The notes under the pieces: model-generated
The model's database searches: none
The model's input: only the letters and a program-made list of their open reading frames with translations
What the model was told of the DNA's origin: nothing
Shown here: positions 22,961-31,581 of the stretch, piece after piece
How the letters are laid out: each line of letters starts with the position of its first letter
How positions within the stretch are numbered: the first letter of the stretch is position 1
Translations under genes and position numbers: made by a program
Source: a bacterium
GTDB lineage: Bacteria > Bacillota > Clostridia > Oscillospirales > Oscillospiraceae
NCBI GenBank assembly: GCA_004560375.1
Contig: SFVC01000019.1
Span: 1 to 64,000, forward strand
Direction of reading: 5' to 3'
DNA length: 64,000 bases

Positions 22961-24664
22961 TTACGCGATGCCGGTGAGGTCGAAGCCGTCCAGCCACGCC
23001 TCGGCGGTCTCGCACACCTCCCGCAGGCACTTCTCGTCGAAGGGGGTGTCCAGCCCGGCGTTCTTCAGCAGGTCGGTGAAGGTGCGGCTGCCGCCCTGAC
23101 GGGTGTAGGCCATGTACTTCTCCCAGGCCGCCTTCTTGTCCTTCTGGAGCAGCGCCCAGAACTCCAGCGCCACCGTCTGGGCCAGGCAGTAGTCGATATA
23201 GTAGAACGGGGCCTCGTAGATATGGCTCTGCCGCTGCCACGCCTCGCCGTCGGCAAAGAAGGGGATGTCCCCGTCCAGCCGCACCCAGGGCATATACTGC
23301 TGCTGGAGCTCCTTCCACACCGCGTGGCGCTGGGCGGGGGTCATGTCCGGATTGGCATAGACCTCGTGCTGGAAGTGATCCACCAGGGTGCCGTAAGGGA
23401 TGAAGGTCAGCGCCCCGGCCAGGTGGCTGTAGAGGAATTTCCTGGTGTCCGGGCCGAAGAAGCCCTCCGCCCAGGGCCAGGCCATGAACTCCATGGACAT
23501 GGAGTGCACCTCACAGGCCTCCATGCCCGGCCAGACGTAGCTGCCCGGGATCCGATCCCGGTTCATCCAGCAGGCGAAGGCGTGGCCCGCCTCGTGGGTC
23601 ACCACCTCCACGTCCCCCTGGGTGCCGTTGAAGTTGGCGAAGATGAAGGGCACCTTATAGTCCATGATGCCGGTGCAGTAGCCGCCGCCGGCCTTGCCCT
23701 CGGTGGCCAGCACGTCCAGAAGCTCGTTGTCCAGCATGGTTCGGAAGAACTCGGACGTCTCCGGGGACAGCTCGTCATAGAACTTCTTGCCCTGGGCCAG
23801 AATGTCGTCCGCCGTGCCCTGGGGCCTGGGGTTGCCGGAGCGGAACATCAGGGCGTTGTCGGCGTAGTTCATGGGGTACTCCTTGCCCAGACGCCTGGCC
23901 TGCTCCCGGTACACCCGGTCGGCCAGGGGCACCAGGTACTGGCGCACGGCGGCCCGGAACCGCTCCACGTCGTCCTTGGTGTAGCAGTTGCGACCCATGC
24001 GGTAGTATCCCAGCTGGGTATAGCCGTCGTAGCCCAGCTTGCGGCCCATCTCGTCCCGCAGGTGGGTCAGCTCGTCATAGATGCGATCCAGGTCGGCCTG
24101 GTGCTCCTTGTACCATGTCCCCACCGCTTTCCAGGCGGCCAGACGGCGCTGGTCGTCCGCGTCGCTCTGGAAGGGCCCCATCTGGGCCAGGGTGCAGGTC
24201 TTGCCCTCGAAGGGGATCTGGGCGGAGGCCAGCAGCTTGGAGTAGGCCAGGGTCAGGTCGTTCTCCTTCTGGAGTTGGGGCACGATCTCAGGGGAGAAGG
24301 TTTTCAGGGCGATCTCCGTGTTCAGGAACATGAGATTACCGTATTCCCCCTCAAAATCCTTCCGATAGGGGGACTCCAGCATGGCCAGCTTCCAGTCCTG
24401 CCCATACGCCTCCAGCTCGGGCAGGGCGGCGTTCCAGAAGTTCATCTCCCCGTCGTAGAACTCATCCCGGGTGTCGATGGAGTTGCGGATGCTGGCCAGG
24501 GTGGTCAGGGTGTCGATGTGGCGCTCCGTCTCCTCCTTCTCCAGGAATACGGCCTTGGCCTCGTCATAGCTTGTTGCCGCCTTCAGGCGCTGGGTGAGCC
24601 CCGCCAGGGTCTGCTTCAGCCCCTCCAGGTCGGGGCGCTCATAGGGCATCTCGGAAAATTTCAT
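22961..24664 (-). CDS. M3-family oligoendopeptidase (PepF-like)
   Basis: A 567-residue cytoplasmic zinc peptidase of family M3 that trims short peptides. The zinc site is VTHEAGHAF around residue 355, with the third ligand expected in the ACEVHSMSMEFM segment about 25 residues on. The long helical N-terminal region (1-200) is normal for PepF-type enzymes. The start at 24664 is chosen because AAGGAG sits nine bases upstream; an ATG nine bases earlier directly abuts that site and is less likely. It is 16 bases downstream of the NUDIX gene in the leftward dnaX cluster. Confidence 0.92.
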   Translation of the reverse strand: MKFSEMPYERPDLEGLKQTLAGLTQRLKAATSYDEAKAVFLEKEETERHIDTLTTLASIRNSIDTRDEFYDGEMNFWNAALPELEAYGQDWKLAMLESPYRKDFEGEYGNLMFLNTEIALKTFSPEIVPQLQKENDLTLAYSKLLASAQIPFEGKTCTLAQMGPFQSDADDQRRLAAWKAVGTWYKEHQADLDRIYDELTHLRDEMGRKLGYDGYTQLGYYRMGRNCYTKDDVERFRAAVRQYLVPLADRVYREQARRLGKEYPMNYADNALMFRSGNPRPQGTADDILAQGKKFYDELSPETSEFFRTMLDNELLDVLATEGKAGGGYCTGIMDYKVPFIFANFNGTQGDVEVVTHEAGHAFACWMNRDRIPGSYVWPGMEACEVHSMSMEFMAWPWAEGFFGPDTRKFLYSHLAGALTFIPYGTLVDHFQHEVYANPDMTPAQRHAVWKELQQQYMPWVRLDGDIPFFADGEAWQRQSHIYEAPFYYIDYCLAQTVALEFWALLQKDKKAAWEKYMAYTRQGGSRTFTDLLKNAGLDTPFDEKCLREVCETAEAWLDGFDLTGIA

Positions 24665-24680
24665 CGCAAACATCTCCTTA

Positions 24681-25169
24681 TCAATCAATGGGCAGGGATC
24701 TGCCGTCCAGCACGGCCCGCACCAGGCGCTCGTCCCCGCTCCGGTAGTCCAGGGTGAGCAGGAAGGGCGGGGCGTCCTCCGCCAGCAGCTTGAGGAAGAT
24801 CTCGTCCCCCTCCCAGATGGGCAGATCCAGCACCTTCTCCCTGGGCACCCATACCAGCTCGCCCTCGTTACAGTCCAGGTTCAGCTCCCCCGTCCAGCCC
24901 GTGGCGGTGAACAGGTACATCAACTGATCCGAGCCGCTGTCATTGCACAGGAAGGTGACCACGCCCCGGAACTGGAACTCAGTCAGGGTCAGGCCCGTCT
25001 CCTCCCGGACCTCCCGGCGCAGGCACTCGTCGGGGCTCTCCCCCGCCTCAAACTTGCCGCCTATGCCGATCCACTTGCCCTTGTTGATGTCCACCTGTTT
25101 CTTCACCCGGTGAAGCATCAGGTACTCTCCCCGGTCGTTCTCCAGGTAGCATAGGGTGCTGTTGTACAT
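24681..25169 (-). CDS. NUDIX hydrolase
   Basis: A 162-residue NUDIX enzyme, probably of the 8-oxo-dGTP diphosphatase (MutT) type. The NUDIX box reads GGKFEAGESPDECLRREVRE then ETG (about residues 37-59), with all catalytic glutamates present. An in-frame GTG lies three codons earlier, but the ATG at 25169 has GAGGTGG five bases upstream and is preferred. It lies 10 bases after the YbaB gene. Sanitising oxidised nucleotides would suit a DNA-metabolism cluster; the substrate is inferred. Confidence 0.87.
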   Translation of the reverse strand: MYNSTLCYLENDRGEYLMLHRVKKQVDINKGKWIGIGGKFEAGESPDECLRREVREETGLTLTEFQFRGVVTFLCNDSGSDQLMYLFTATGWTGELNLDCNEGELVWVPREKVLDLPIWEGDEIFLKLLAEDAPPFLLTLDYRSGDERLVRAVLDGRSLPID

Positions 25170-25179
25170 TTTTGCCACC

Positions 25180-25527
25180 TCAGAAGGGGAGGTTCAATCC
25201 CCCGGTGAGCCGGGACATCTGACTGGCGGCGTCCTCGCTGGCCTTCCGCAGCGCCTCGTTGACGGCGGCCACGATGAGATCCTGGAGCATCTCCACATCG
25301 TCCGGATCCACCGCCTCGGGGTCGATGGTGACCGACACCAGCTCCTTCTTGCCGGACACCGCGGCGGACACCACGCCGCCCCCCGCGGCGGCCTCGTAGG
25401 TCTTGCTCTCCAGCTCCTCCTGGGCCTTGAGCATATCCTGCTGCATCTTCTGGGCCTGGCGGATCATGTTATTCATGTTGCCGCCGCCCATGCCGCCCAT
25501 ACCGCGGCTGTTGAATCCCTTTGCCAT
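25180..25527 (-). CDS. YbaB/EbfC-family nucleoid-associated protein
   Basis: A 115-residue DNA-binding protein of the YbaB family, dimeric in known structures and usually encoded directly after dnaX, as here. The sequence runs from a Gly/Met/Asn-rich N-terminus (MGGMGGGNMNN) through the helical KMQQDMLKAQEELESKTYEAAAGGG segment to the conserved IDPEAVDPDDVEMLQDLIVAAVNEA-type helix, split here by short turns. It is the second gene of the dnaX operon, 35 bases after dnaX. Confidence 0.93.
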   Translation of the reverse strand: MAKGFNSRGMGGMGGGNMNNMIRQAQKMQQDMLKAQEELESKTYEAAAGGGVVSAAVSGKKELVSVTIDPEAVDPDDVEMLQDLIVAAVNEALRKASEDAASQMSRLTGGLNLPF

Positions 25528-25562
25528 TTTGATTGCCTCCTTCTATGTCGTATGCCTTGCGG

Positions 25563-27356
25563 CTATTCCACAATGATATTGTCGCCGCCCTGGGCCAGAA
25601 ACGCATCCAGCGCGTCCGCCGCCGGGGGGATGGGGGCGCCGTGCCCCGCGGGCGGCTCCTCGGTTGGGGCCTGCCCCGCCTTAAACTCTACCTGACGGCC
25701 CACACCGGTGAATTTCCGGCACAGCTCCGCCATTGGGCCGCTGATCTGCGGTTTGCTGAGCTGGTTGATCAAAAACTCCGCGGCCACCCACACCGTCAGC
25801 TTCTTGCCGTCCCAGCGGCCCTGAGCCATGGTATCGCTACTGATCAGGCTGTAGTCGCTGATGTCCAGTACACCCTTCAGCTGTTCCCGGAACACCGCCC
25901 ACCCCGGCCAGCCGGGGACGTTGGCGGGGACGGGCTCCGGCTCCTCTGCCGGGGGCTGAGAGGCCTCCTCCGCCCGGGGCGCGGGCACGGGTTTGGGCGT
26001 CTCCCGCTCCACCGGGGGTTCGTCGGTCTGGGGCGCGGCCCGCTCGGTTGGGGGCTCCTCCGGAATCAACCCGTCCCGCTCCATCGGGGGTTCCTCCGGC
26101 AGGGGCCGCTCATCGGGTAAGGGCGGCTCCTCTCGGGGCACGGGCGGATCCGGCGGGGACGCTTCCCGTCTGGGGGTGGGCTTTGGCCGGGGCGCGGCCT
26201 GGGCCGGGGCGGGTGCGCCCCCCTGCTCCAACCGCGCCATCCGGGCGGCCAGCCCCGCCGGGGAGGGATCCAACGTGGGATCGCACAGCGTCACCACGCA
26301 CAGTTCCATATCGGTGCGGCGGTTGGCGGAGCGGGCCAGATCCGCCGCCGTCCGCTGTAACAGGGCCAGCATCTGCACCAGCCGGGGCACCTCAAACCGG
26401 GCGGCCAGCTTCCGCAGGGTCTCCCCGTCAAAGCCGCCGGTCATCAGGGCGGAACCTGTCTTGGGGGCGGTCTTACGCACCAGCAGATCCCGCACCAGGG
26501 CGGACAGCTCCCCCGCCAGGGCGGTCATCTCCTTGCCGTTGGCGTACAGCCCGTCCAGCCGCTCCAGGGCGGATGCCGTATCCCCCTGGGCCGCGTCCAT
26601 CAGCAGCCGGGCGGTCTCCACGTTTCCCGCCAGCCCCAGGCAGGCGTACACCCGCTCCTCGTCCACCGCCCCGGCCCCGCCTCCGGAACACTGATCCAGC
26701 AGGGACAGCGCGTCCCGCATCCCGCCGTCCGCCAGCCGCGCGATGAGGGCCGCCCCGCCCTCGGTAAGGGCGAACCCCTCCTCTCTCGCCACGTGGAGCA
26801 GATGGGCGGCGATATCCTCCGCCCGGATGCGCTTGAAGGAGAACTGCTGGCACCGGCTCTTGATGGTGGCGGGCACCTTGTGGATCTCGGTGGTGGCCAG
26901 GATGAACATCAGGTGCTCCGGCGGCTCCTCCAGGATTTGCAGCAGGGCGTTGAACGCCTGGGCGGACAGCATATGCACCTCGTCGATGATGTACACCCGC
27001 TTCTTCACCGTGGCGGGGGTGTACACCGCCTCGTCCAGAATGGCCCGGATGTCGTCCACCCGGTTGTTGGAGGCGGCGTCCAGCTCCAGCACGTCCAGAA
27101 TGGAGCCGTTCTCAATACCCACGCAGGAGGGGCAGCTGTTGCAGGGGTTTCCGTCCACGGGGTGCTCACAGTTCACCGCCCGGGCCAGCAGCTTGGCACA
27201 GGAGGTCTTGCCCGTCCCCCGGGTGCCGGTGAACAGGTAGGCGTGGGACAGACGCCCGGTCTCCACCTGCCGCTTCAGCGTCTGGGTCACGTGCTCCTGC
27301 CCCACCACCTGGTCAAAGGTGCGGGAGCGCCACTTGCGGTACAGCGCCTGATACAT
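25563..27356 (-). CDS. dnaX: DNA polymerase III gamma/tau subunit
   Basis: A 597-residue clamp-loader ATPase. Residues 1-10 MYQALYRKWR are the family N-terminus and fix the start at 27356, with GAGGTGG six bases upstream. Walker A GTRGTGKTS lies near residue 45, the zinc cluster CEHPVDGNPCNSCPSC near 65-80, Walker B IIDEVHML near 120, and the SRC sensor near 170. A long Pro/Glu-rich linker (about residues 385-490) precedes the C-terminal polymerase-binding domain. The SRP RNA gene lies directly upstream on the same strand, an arrangement known from other Firmicutes. Confidence 0.96.
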   Translation of the reverse strand: MYQALYRKWRSRTFDQVVGQEHVTQTLKRQVETGRLSHAYLFTGTRGTGKTSCAKLLARAVNCEHPVDGNPCNSCPSCVGIENGSILDVLELDAASNNRVDDIRAILDEAVYTPATVKKRVYIIDEVHMLSAQAFNALLQILEEPPEHLMFILATTEIHKVPATIKSRCQQFSFKRIRAEDIAAHLLHVAREEGFALTEGGAALIARLADGGMRDALSLLDQCSGGGAGAVDEERVYACLGLAGNVETARLLMDAAQGDTASALERLDGLYANGKEMTALAGELSALVRDLLVRKTAPKTGSALMTGGFDGETLRKLAARFEVPRLVQMLALLQRTAADLARSANRRTDMELCVVTLCDPTLDPSPAGLAARMARLEQGGAPAPAQAAPRPKPTPRREASPPDPPVPREEPPLPDERPLPEEPPMERDGLIPEEPPTERAAPQTDEPPVERETPKPVPAPRAEEASQPPAEEPEPVPANVPGWPGWAVFREQLKGVLDISDYSLISSDTMAQGRWDGKKLTVWVAAEFLINQLSKPQISGPMAELCRKFTGVGRQVEFKAGQAPTEEPPAGHGAPIPPAADALDAFLAQGGDNIIVE

Positions 27357-27426
27357 GGCAAACCACCTCAGCATAAAGAAATAGCGCAGCGCCACGTCCG
27401 CGCCGCGCTCCATCCGTTTTAATTAT

Positions 27427-27743
27427 GCCAGGCGTCTCAGCGCATGGTAAGACCGCGAACCGGCCTTTGAAGGACGGCATATGCCCGTTACCCATACAGC
27501 CGGCTCAGGATCGGCAGCCCCGCGGCACACGTCCGGATCCGCTTAGTGCTGCTCGGTTCCCCGCCTGACACGGTTCACGGGTGGGCGTTGCGCGGGACCG
27601 ATCCATCATCGCTGCTTATATGGGGCAGGCGGCACATTCCGCCTCCGGGGGCCGGAATTCATCCCTGCTGTAGCGGGTTGCAGGTACAGGGCACCGCTAT
27701 CTCCCCGACTATCGCGGCCTTACCCCGCGCTGAAGCGCTTGGC
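27427..27743 (-). ncRNA. ffs: Signal recognition particle RNA, large Gram-positive type
   Basis: About 317 bases on the minus strand that fold as an SRP RNA with both Alu and S domains. The Alu part contains the family sequence GGGGAGATAGCGGTGCCCTG and the partner CCGCTACAGCAGGG. The S-domain loop reads TCAGGCGGGGAA followed by CCGAGCAGCA, the SRP54 (Ffh) binding region. The 5' and 3' ends pair over about 30 bases (GCCA/TGGC, CAGCGC/GCGCTG, GGTAAG/CTTACC, CCGCGA/TCGCGG), which sets the limits. It is somewhat longer than the 270-base B. subtilis RNA. A promoter lies at the right distance, and dnaX follows. Confidence 0.92.
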
Positions 27744-27755
27744 AGACTATCGGTT

Positions 27756-27784
27756 ATTTTATCACGCCCGGGCGGATTTATCAA
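27756..27784 (-). promoter_or_regulatory. SRP RNA promoter
   Basis: On the minus strand TTGATA (27779-27784) and TAAAAT (27756-27761) are 17 bases apart and predict a start near 27749, six bases from the 5' end deduced from pairing. Confidence 0.82.
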
Positions 27785-27889
27785 CCGTTTTTTCAAAAAA
27801 AGGGCCGCCGGCCAAAGGCGGGCTCGGGTCTGGTCTCCATCATTTTGCCTAAAATACGGCTCAGGGCGGGCCCCCACGCAATCCGCCGG

Positions 27890-27918
27890 TTGATTTTTCC
27901 CCGCTGCTGTGCTAAACT
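27890..27918 (+). promoter_or_regulatory. Promoter of the hydrolase / ATP-grasp cassette
   Basis: TTGATT (27890-27895) and TAAACT (27913-27918) are 17 bases apart, 47 bases before the start codon of the first hydrolase. Confidence 0.7.
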
Positions 27919-27965
27919 ATGCTGTACTCCATCAACGCTTTGAAGCGGGAAAGGACATCTTGTTC

Positions 27966-28739
27966 ATGATCCACCAATGGAACCTCACCATACCCGCCCT
28001 CACCGGGGACGAGCCCCGCCGGGCCTACGTCTACCTGCCCGACTCCTGGGAGGAGAACCACGACCTGCGCTACCCCGTCCTCTATATGTTCGACGGGCAC
28101 AACGTCTTTTTTGACGAGGACGCCACCTACGGCAAGAGCTGGGGCCTGGGGGACTACCTGGACGCCACCCAGACCCAGATCCTGGTGGCGGCGGTGGAGT
28201 GCAACCACCACCCGGACAACGGGCGGTTGAGCGAGTACTCCCCCTTTACCTTCCGCGCCCCCCAGTTCAAGAAGGTAACGGGCCGGGGGAAAATCACCAT
28301 GGAGTGGATGACCCGGGCGTTCAAGCCCGGGATCGACCGGGAGTTCCCCACCCTCCCCGGCCGGGAGGACACCTTCATTGCCGGCAGCTCCATGGGGGGG
28401 CTGGTGAGTCTGTACGCCCTGCTGGAGTATAACCACGTGTTCTCCCGGGCTGCGGCGCTGTCCCCCTCCCTGTGGGTGGCCCCGGGGCGGGTGGAGAGCC
28501 TGATCCGCTCCGCCCGGGTGGCGCCGGACACGGTATTGTACCTGGACTACGGCTCGGAGGAGTTGAACAATCACCCCGCCCAGCTCAGAGCCCTGGGCCG
28601 GGCGGCGGCGCTGCTGACGGAAAAGCGGATCGGGCTGGACTTCCGCGTCGTCCCCGGCGGCCAGCACTGCGAGGCCAGCTGGGAGCGCCAGATCCCATTT
28701 TTTATGCACACCCTGCTCTACGGCAGGCAGGAGCCGTGA
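27966..28739 (+). CDS. Putative esterase (alpha/beta-hydrolase, EstA/Fes-like)
   Basis: A 257-residue cytoplasmic alpha/beta-hydrolase of the putative-esterase family. The nucleophile elbow is AGSSMGGL (Ser near residue 142), the strand-forming YPVLYMFDGHNVFFD segment near residue 40 holds the oxyanion region, and the C-terminal GGQHCEASWERQ supplies the catalytic His. The start at 27966 has GGAAAGGA about ten bases upstream and drops an unsupported upstream extension. It is the first of three genes on one strand ending in an ATP-grasp enzyme. Homologues hydrolyse acyl esters such as ferulate or S-formylglutathione; the substrate here is unknown. Confidence 0.82.
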   Translation: MIHQWNLTIPALTGDEPRRAYVYLPDSWEENHDLRYPVLYMFDGHNVFFDEDATYGKSWGLGDYLDATQTQILVAAVECNHHPDNGRLSEYSPFTFRAPQFKKVTGRGKITMEWMTRAFKPGIDREFPTLPGREDTFIAGSSMGGLVSLYALLEYNHVFSRAAALSPSLWVAPGRVESLIRSARVAPDTVLYLDYGSEELNNHPAQLRALGRAAALLTEKRIGLDFRVVPGGQHCEASWERQIPFFMHTLLYGRQEP

Positions 28740-28781
28740 GCGCCACCGCCCCGCGGGCGGAACATAAAGGAGGAGAACCCC

Positions 28782-29540
28782 ATGGAGACACAGTATTTTA
28801 AAAACTACAGCCCCGCCCTGGGCCGGGACATGGAGCTGAAGGTGTACGGGCACAAAGGGCGGCCCGTGCTGTTCATCCCCTGCCAGGACGGGCGGTTTTT
28901 TGACTTTGAGAACTTCAAAATGACGGACGCCTGGTCAGCCTGGATTGATTCCGGCCAGGTGATGGTGTTCTCCATCGACACCATCGACAAGGAGAGCTGG
29001 TCGGACAAACAGGGCGACCCCTACTGGCGCATCCGCCGGTATGAGCAGTGGATCGCCTACATCACCGACGAGGTGGTGCCCTTTATGCGCTCCATGGTGA
29101 ATGAGCGCAACGGCTGGACGGGAGAGGCCGGAGTGATGGTGTTCGGGTGCAGCCTGGGGGCCACCCATGCCGCCAACCTGTTCTTCCGCCGCCCGGATCT
29201 GTTTGACCGGGTGCTGGCCCTCAGCGGGATCTACACCGCGGACTACGGCTTCGACGGCTACATGGACGAGGTGGTGTACCGCAATTCCCCGGTGCACTAT
29301 CTGGAGGGTATGCCCGCGGATCACCCCTTTATCCAGCTTTACAACCAGAAGAAGGGGGTCGTCTGCGTGGGCCAGGGCCCTTGGGAGATCCCGGACACCA
29401 CCCGGCAGCTGGCGGACATCTGCCATCGGAAAAACATCCACCTCTGGGTGGACTTCTGGGGATGGGACGTGGCCCACGACTGGGACTGGTGGTACAAGCA
29501 GGTGGCCTATTTCGTGCCCTATCTGCTGGATCAGGCGTGA
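28782..29540 (+). CDS. Second putative esterase of the cassette
   Basis: A 252-residue alpha/beta-hydrolase related to, but clearly different from, the preceding one. It has VLFIPCQDGRFFDFENF near residue 30, nucleophile elbow FGCSLGATHA (Ser near residue 124), and WDVAHDWDWW near the end with the likely catalytic His. It has no signal peptide. GGAGG precedes the ATG by about eight bases, and 42 bases separate it from the first esterase. Two dissimilar esterases in tandem suggest sequential or alternative acyl substrates. Confidence 0.8.
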   Translation: METQYFKNYSPALGRDMELKVYGHKGRPVLFIPCQDGRFFDFENFKMTDAWSAWIDSGQVMVFSIDTIDKESWSDKQGDPYWRIRRYEQWIAYITDEVVPFMRSMVNERNGWTGEAGVMVFGCSLGATHAANLFFRRPDLFDRVLALSGIYTADYGFDGYMDEVVYRNSPVHYLEGMPADHPFIQLYNQKKGVVCVGQGPWEIPDTTRQLADICHRKNIHLWVDFWGWDVAHDWDWWYKQVAYFVPYLLDQA

Positions 29541-29651
29541 GCCCTGAATCAGCCCCCGCGCCCGTCAGCGCAAGGCGGGCAGGACGGCCCCACGCCGGAT
29601 CCGGCGCTCATGGCCGCCCAGACGCGAAACGAAAAGAGAGAAGGAATCCCC

Positions 29652-30863
29652 ATGAAAAACGTGATCTTCATTTCCCCCAACTTCCCCACCAACTACTGGC
29701 AGTTCTGCCGGGAGCTGAAGCACAACGGCATGAACGTGCTTGGCATTGGGGACGCGCCCTATGACGGGCTGGCCGGCGAGCTGAAGGACAGCCTCAATGA
29801 ATACTACAAGGTGGACAGCCTGGAGAACTACGACGAGGTTTACCGGGCCGTGGCCTATTTCATTTTCAAACACGGGCGCATCGACTGGCTGGAGTCCAAC
29901 AACGAGTACTGGCTGGAGCGGGACGCCCAGCTTCGCACCGATTTTCACATCACCTCCGGCTTCCAGACGGACGATATGCCCCGGATCAAGTACAAGTCCC
30001 GGATGAAGGAATTCTATCAGAAAGCGGGCATACCCGTGGCCCGCTGGCATATTGTGGACGACGAGCAGGGCTGTCTGGCCTTCATCAGGCAGGTGGGCTG
30101 GCCGGTGGTGGTGAAGCCGGACAACGGCGTGGGCGCCTCCGATACCCACAAGCTGTCCTGCGAGGCCGACTTGCGTCGCTTCCTGGAAACCAGGCAGGAC
30201 GTGACCTACATCATGGAGGAGTTCGTCCACGCGGAGGTCAACTCCTACGACGCCATCATCGACTCCCAGGGGAACCCCATCTTTGAGACAGGCAACGTCA
30301 CCCCCATGTCCATCATGGACATCGTCAACGACGAGGACAACTCCATCTACTATATCGTAAAGGATCTCCCCGCCGATACCCGTAAGGCGGGCCGGGCCAC
30401 CGTCAAGAGCTTCGGCGTGAAAAGCCGCTTCGTCCACTTCGAGTTCTTCCGCCTCACCCAGGATCAGGAGGGCATGGGCAAACAGGGGGACGTGGTGGCC
30501 CTGGAGGTCAATATGCGGCCCTGCGGCGGGTTCAGCCCGGACATGATGAACTTTGCCAACTCCACCAACGTCTACAAGATCTGGGCGGACATGATCGCCT
30601 TCGACCGCTCCACTCTGGAAGACGGGGAGCACGCCTTCTGCGCCTATGCCGGGCGGCGGGACGGCAAAGACTTCGCCCTGAGCCACGCGGACATTCTGGT
30701 CAAATACAGCGCCCAGCTGAAACTGGTGGGCCGGATCCCCGACGTGCTGTCCGACGCCATGGGCAACCAGATGTACGTGGCCGTCTTCCCCACCAAGCGG
30801 GGACTGGACGGGTTCTACCGGAACGTGCTCAAGCTCAAGGCGCCAAAACAGCAGAAGGCATGA
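29652..30863 (+). CDS. ATP-grasp enzyme of unknown specificity
   Basis: A 403-residue ATP-grasp protein, the fold of carboxylate-amine and carboxylate-thiol ligases. An N-terminal Rossmann-like part (1-110) begins VIFISPNFPTNYWQFCRELK, followed by the ATP-binding lobes: VVVKPDNGVGASDTHK (about 155-170), YIMEEFVHAEVNSYDAII, and the metal-binding ALEVNMRPCGGFSPDM (about 285-300). The start at 29652 follows GAGAAGG at a normal gap. It is third in the hydrolase cassette and ends at a strong terminator. It probably ligates a small acid to an amine; the product is not predictable from sequence. Confidence 0.8.
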   Translation: MKNVIFISPNFPTNYWQFCRELKHNGMNVLGIGDAPYDGLAGELKDSLNEYYKVDSLENYDEVYRAVAYFIFKHGRIDWLESNNEYWLERDAQLRTDFHITSGFQTDDMPRIKYKSRMKEFYQKAGIPVARWHIVDDEQGCLAFIRQVGWPVVVKPDNGVGASDTHKLSCEADLRRFLETRQDVTYIMEEFVHAEVNSYDAIIDSQGNPIFETGNVTPMSIMDIVNDEDNSIYYIVKDLPADTRKAGRATVKSFGVKSRFVHFEFFRLTQDQEGMGKQGDVVALEVNMRPCGGFSPDMMNFANSTNVYKIWADMIAFDRSTLEDGEHAFCAYAGRRDGKDFALSHADILVKYSAQLKLVGRIPDVLSDAMGNQMYVAVFPTKRGLDGFYRNVLKLKAPKQQKA

Positions 30864-30870
30864 TTTTCTT

Positions 30871-30904
30871 CCCGCGCCGGATCCTTCCGGCGCGGGAATT
30901 TTTT
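30871..30904 (+). terminator. Terminator of the hydrolase / ATP-grasp cassette
   Basis: CCCGCGCCGG (30871-30880) pairs with CCGGCGCGGG (30887-30896), followed by AATTTTTT. It lies seven bases after the ATP-grasp stop codon. Confidence 0.9.
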
Positions 30905-30933
30905 GCATAAAGTTCCTCCTCCCCGCCATACTA
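30904..30933 (+). promoter_or_regulatory. Sigma-G/F-like sporulation promoter
   Basis: TGCATA (30904-30909), a 17-base spacer and CATACTA (30927-30933) closely match the forespore sigma-G consensus (TGAATA-N17/18-CATACTA in Bacillus subtilis). It stands 33 bases before a coat-like gene pair, so late forespore expression is likely. The first T of the -35 box is also the last T of the preceding terminator. Confidence 0.68.
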
Positions 30934-30965
30934 AAGGCATCCTGTAAGTAAAGGAGGCATACGCC

Positions 30966-31151
30966 ATGCCGAATCTGAGCGCCAAGGAACTGTCCGCCCT
31001 GGAGGATCAGCTGGGCTTTGAGGGAATGCTGTGCTGCAAGTACCAGGACGCGGCCCAGGCCACCCAGGAGGCCGAGCTGAAAAACGTCTATACCCAGTAC
31101 GCCGCCCAGCATAAGCAGAACTACGATACCCTGCTGGGCTTCTTACGTTAA
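30966..31151 (+). CDS. Small spore-associated protein, 61 residues
   Basis: A 61-residue, mainly helical protein with MPNLSAKELSALEDQLGFEG at its N-terminus and a single CC pair (MLCCKYQDAAQ). A perfect AAAGGAGG lies seven bases before its start. It is 12 bases upstream of the CotF-like gene, and both follow a sigma-G-like promoter. The helix pattern resembles the ferritin-like CotF family, of which it may be a short member. Function is inferred from context only. Confidence 0.7.
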   Translation: MPNLSAKELSALEDQLGFEGMLCCKYQDAAQATQEAELKNVYTQYAAQHKQNYDTLLGFLR

Positions 31152-31163
31152 GGAGGATCAACC

Positions 31164-31427
31164 ATGAAGGAATCTGAGATCATCACCGATCTGCTGCTCA
31201 CCGAGAAGAAGATGAGCACCAACTACAACCTGTTCGCCTCCGAGTGCACCAACGTGCAGCTCCGGGACACCTTTGTGAACCTGCTCACCCAGGGCCACAA
31301 GACCCAGACGCAGTTGTTCGAGACGGCCAAGCAGAAGGGCTGGTACAAGGTGGAGCAGGCCCAGCCCCAGATGGTGGCCCAGGCGGAGCAAAAGTTCAGC
31401 AACCAGGCCCCCACCCTCACGGGCTGA
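31164..31427 (+). CDS. CotF-like spore coat protein
   Basis: An 87-residue protein matching the spore coat protein F (Coat_F) family. The pattern ESEIITDLLLTEKKMSTNYN and the second helix VQLRDTFVNLLTQGHKTQTQ form a ferritin-like helical hairpin, and the C-terminal GWYKVEQAQPQMVAQAEQKF is typical. AAGGAGG precedes the ATG by six bases. It is co-transcribed with the 61-residue gene and probably ends up in the coat or forespore. Confidence 0.83.
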   Translation: MKESEIITDLLLTEKKMSTNYNLFASECTNVQLRDTFVNLLTQGHKTQTQLFETAKQKGWYKVEQAQPQMVAQAEQKFSNQAPTLTG

Positions 31428-31511
31428 TCCGCCTCATGTCCACCGCCCGCCGGGTTGGCGGCGGGGTTTCCGCCCCTCCCCTGCCCCGGTTCTTAATATT
31501 TCCTAAAGTCT

Positions 31512-31543
31512 GCCCCCGGCGTATGGAAACGCCGGGGGCTTTT
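31512..31543 (+). terminator. Terminator of the coat gene pair
   Basis: GCCCCCGGCG (31512-31521) pairs with CGCCGGGGGC (31530-31539), followed by TTTT. A TATACT at 31548-31553 just beyond it probably serves as the -10 box of the response regulator gene. Confidence 0.8.
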
Positions 31544-31581
31544 ATGCTATACTGTCCGGGTAATGAACTGGGGGGATCACC

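Noticed and set aside
27546..27893. Open frame of 115 codons on the plus strand
   Set aside because: It lies over the SRP RNA gene and its promoter and has no ribosome site or protein-like composition.
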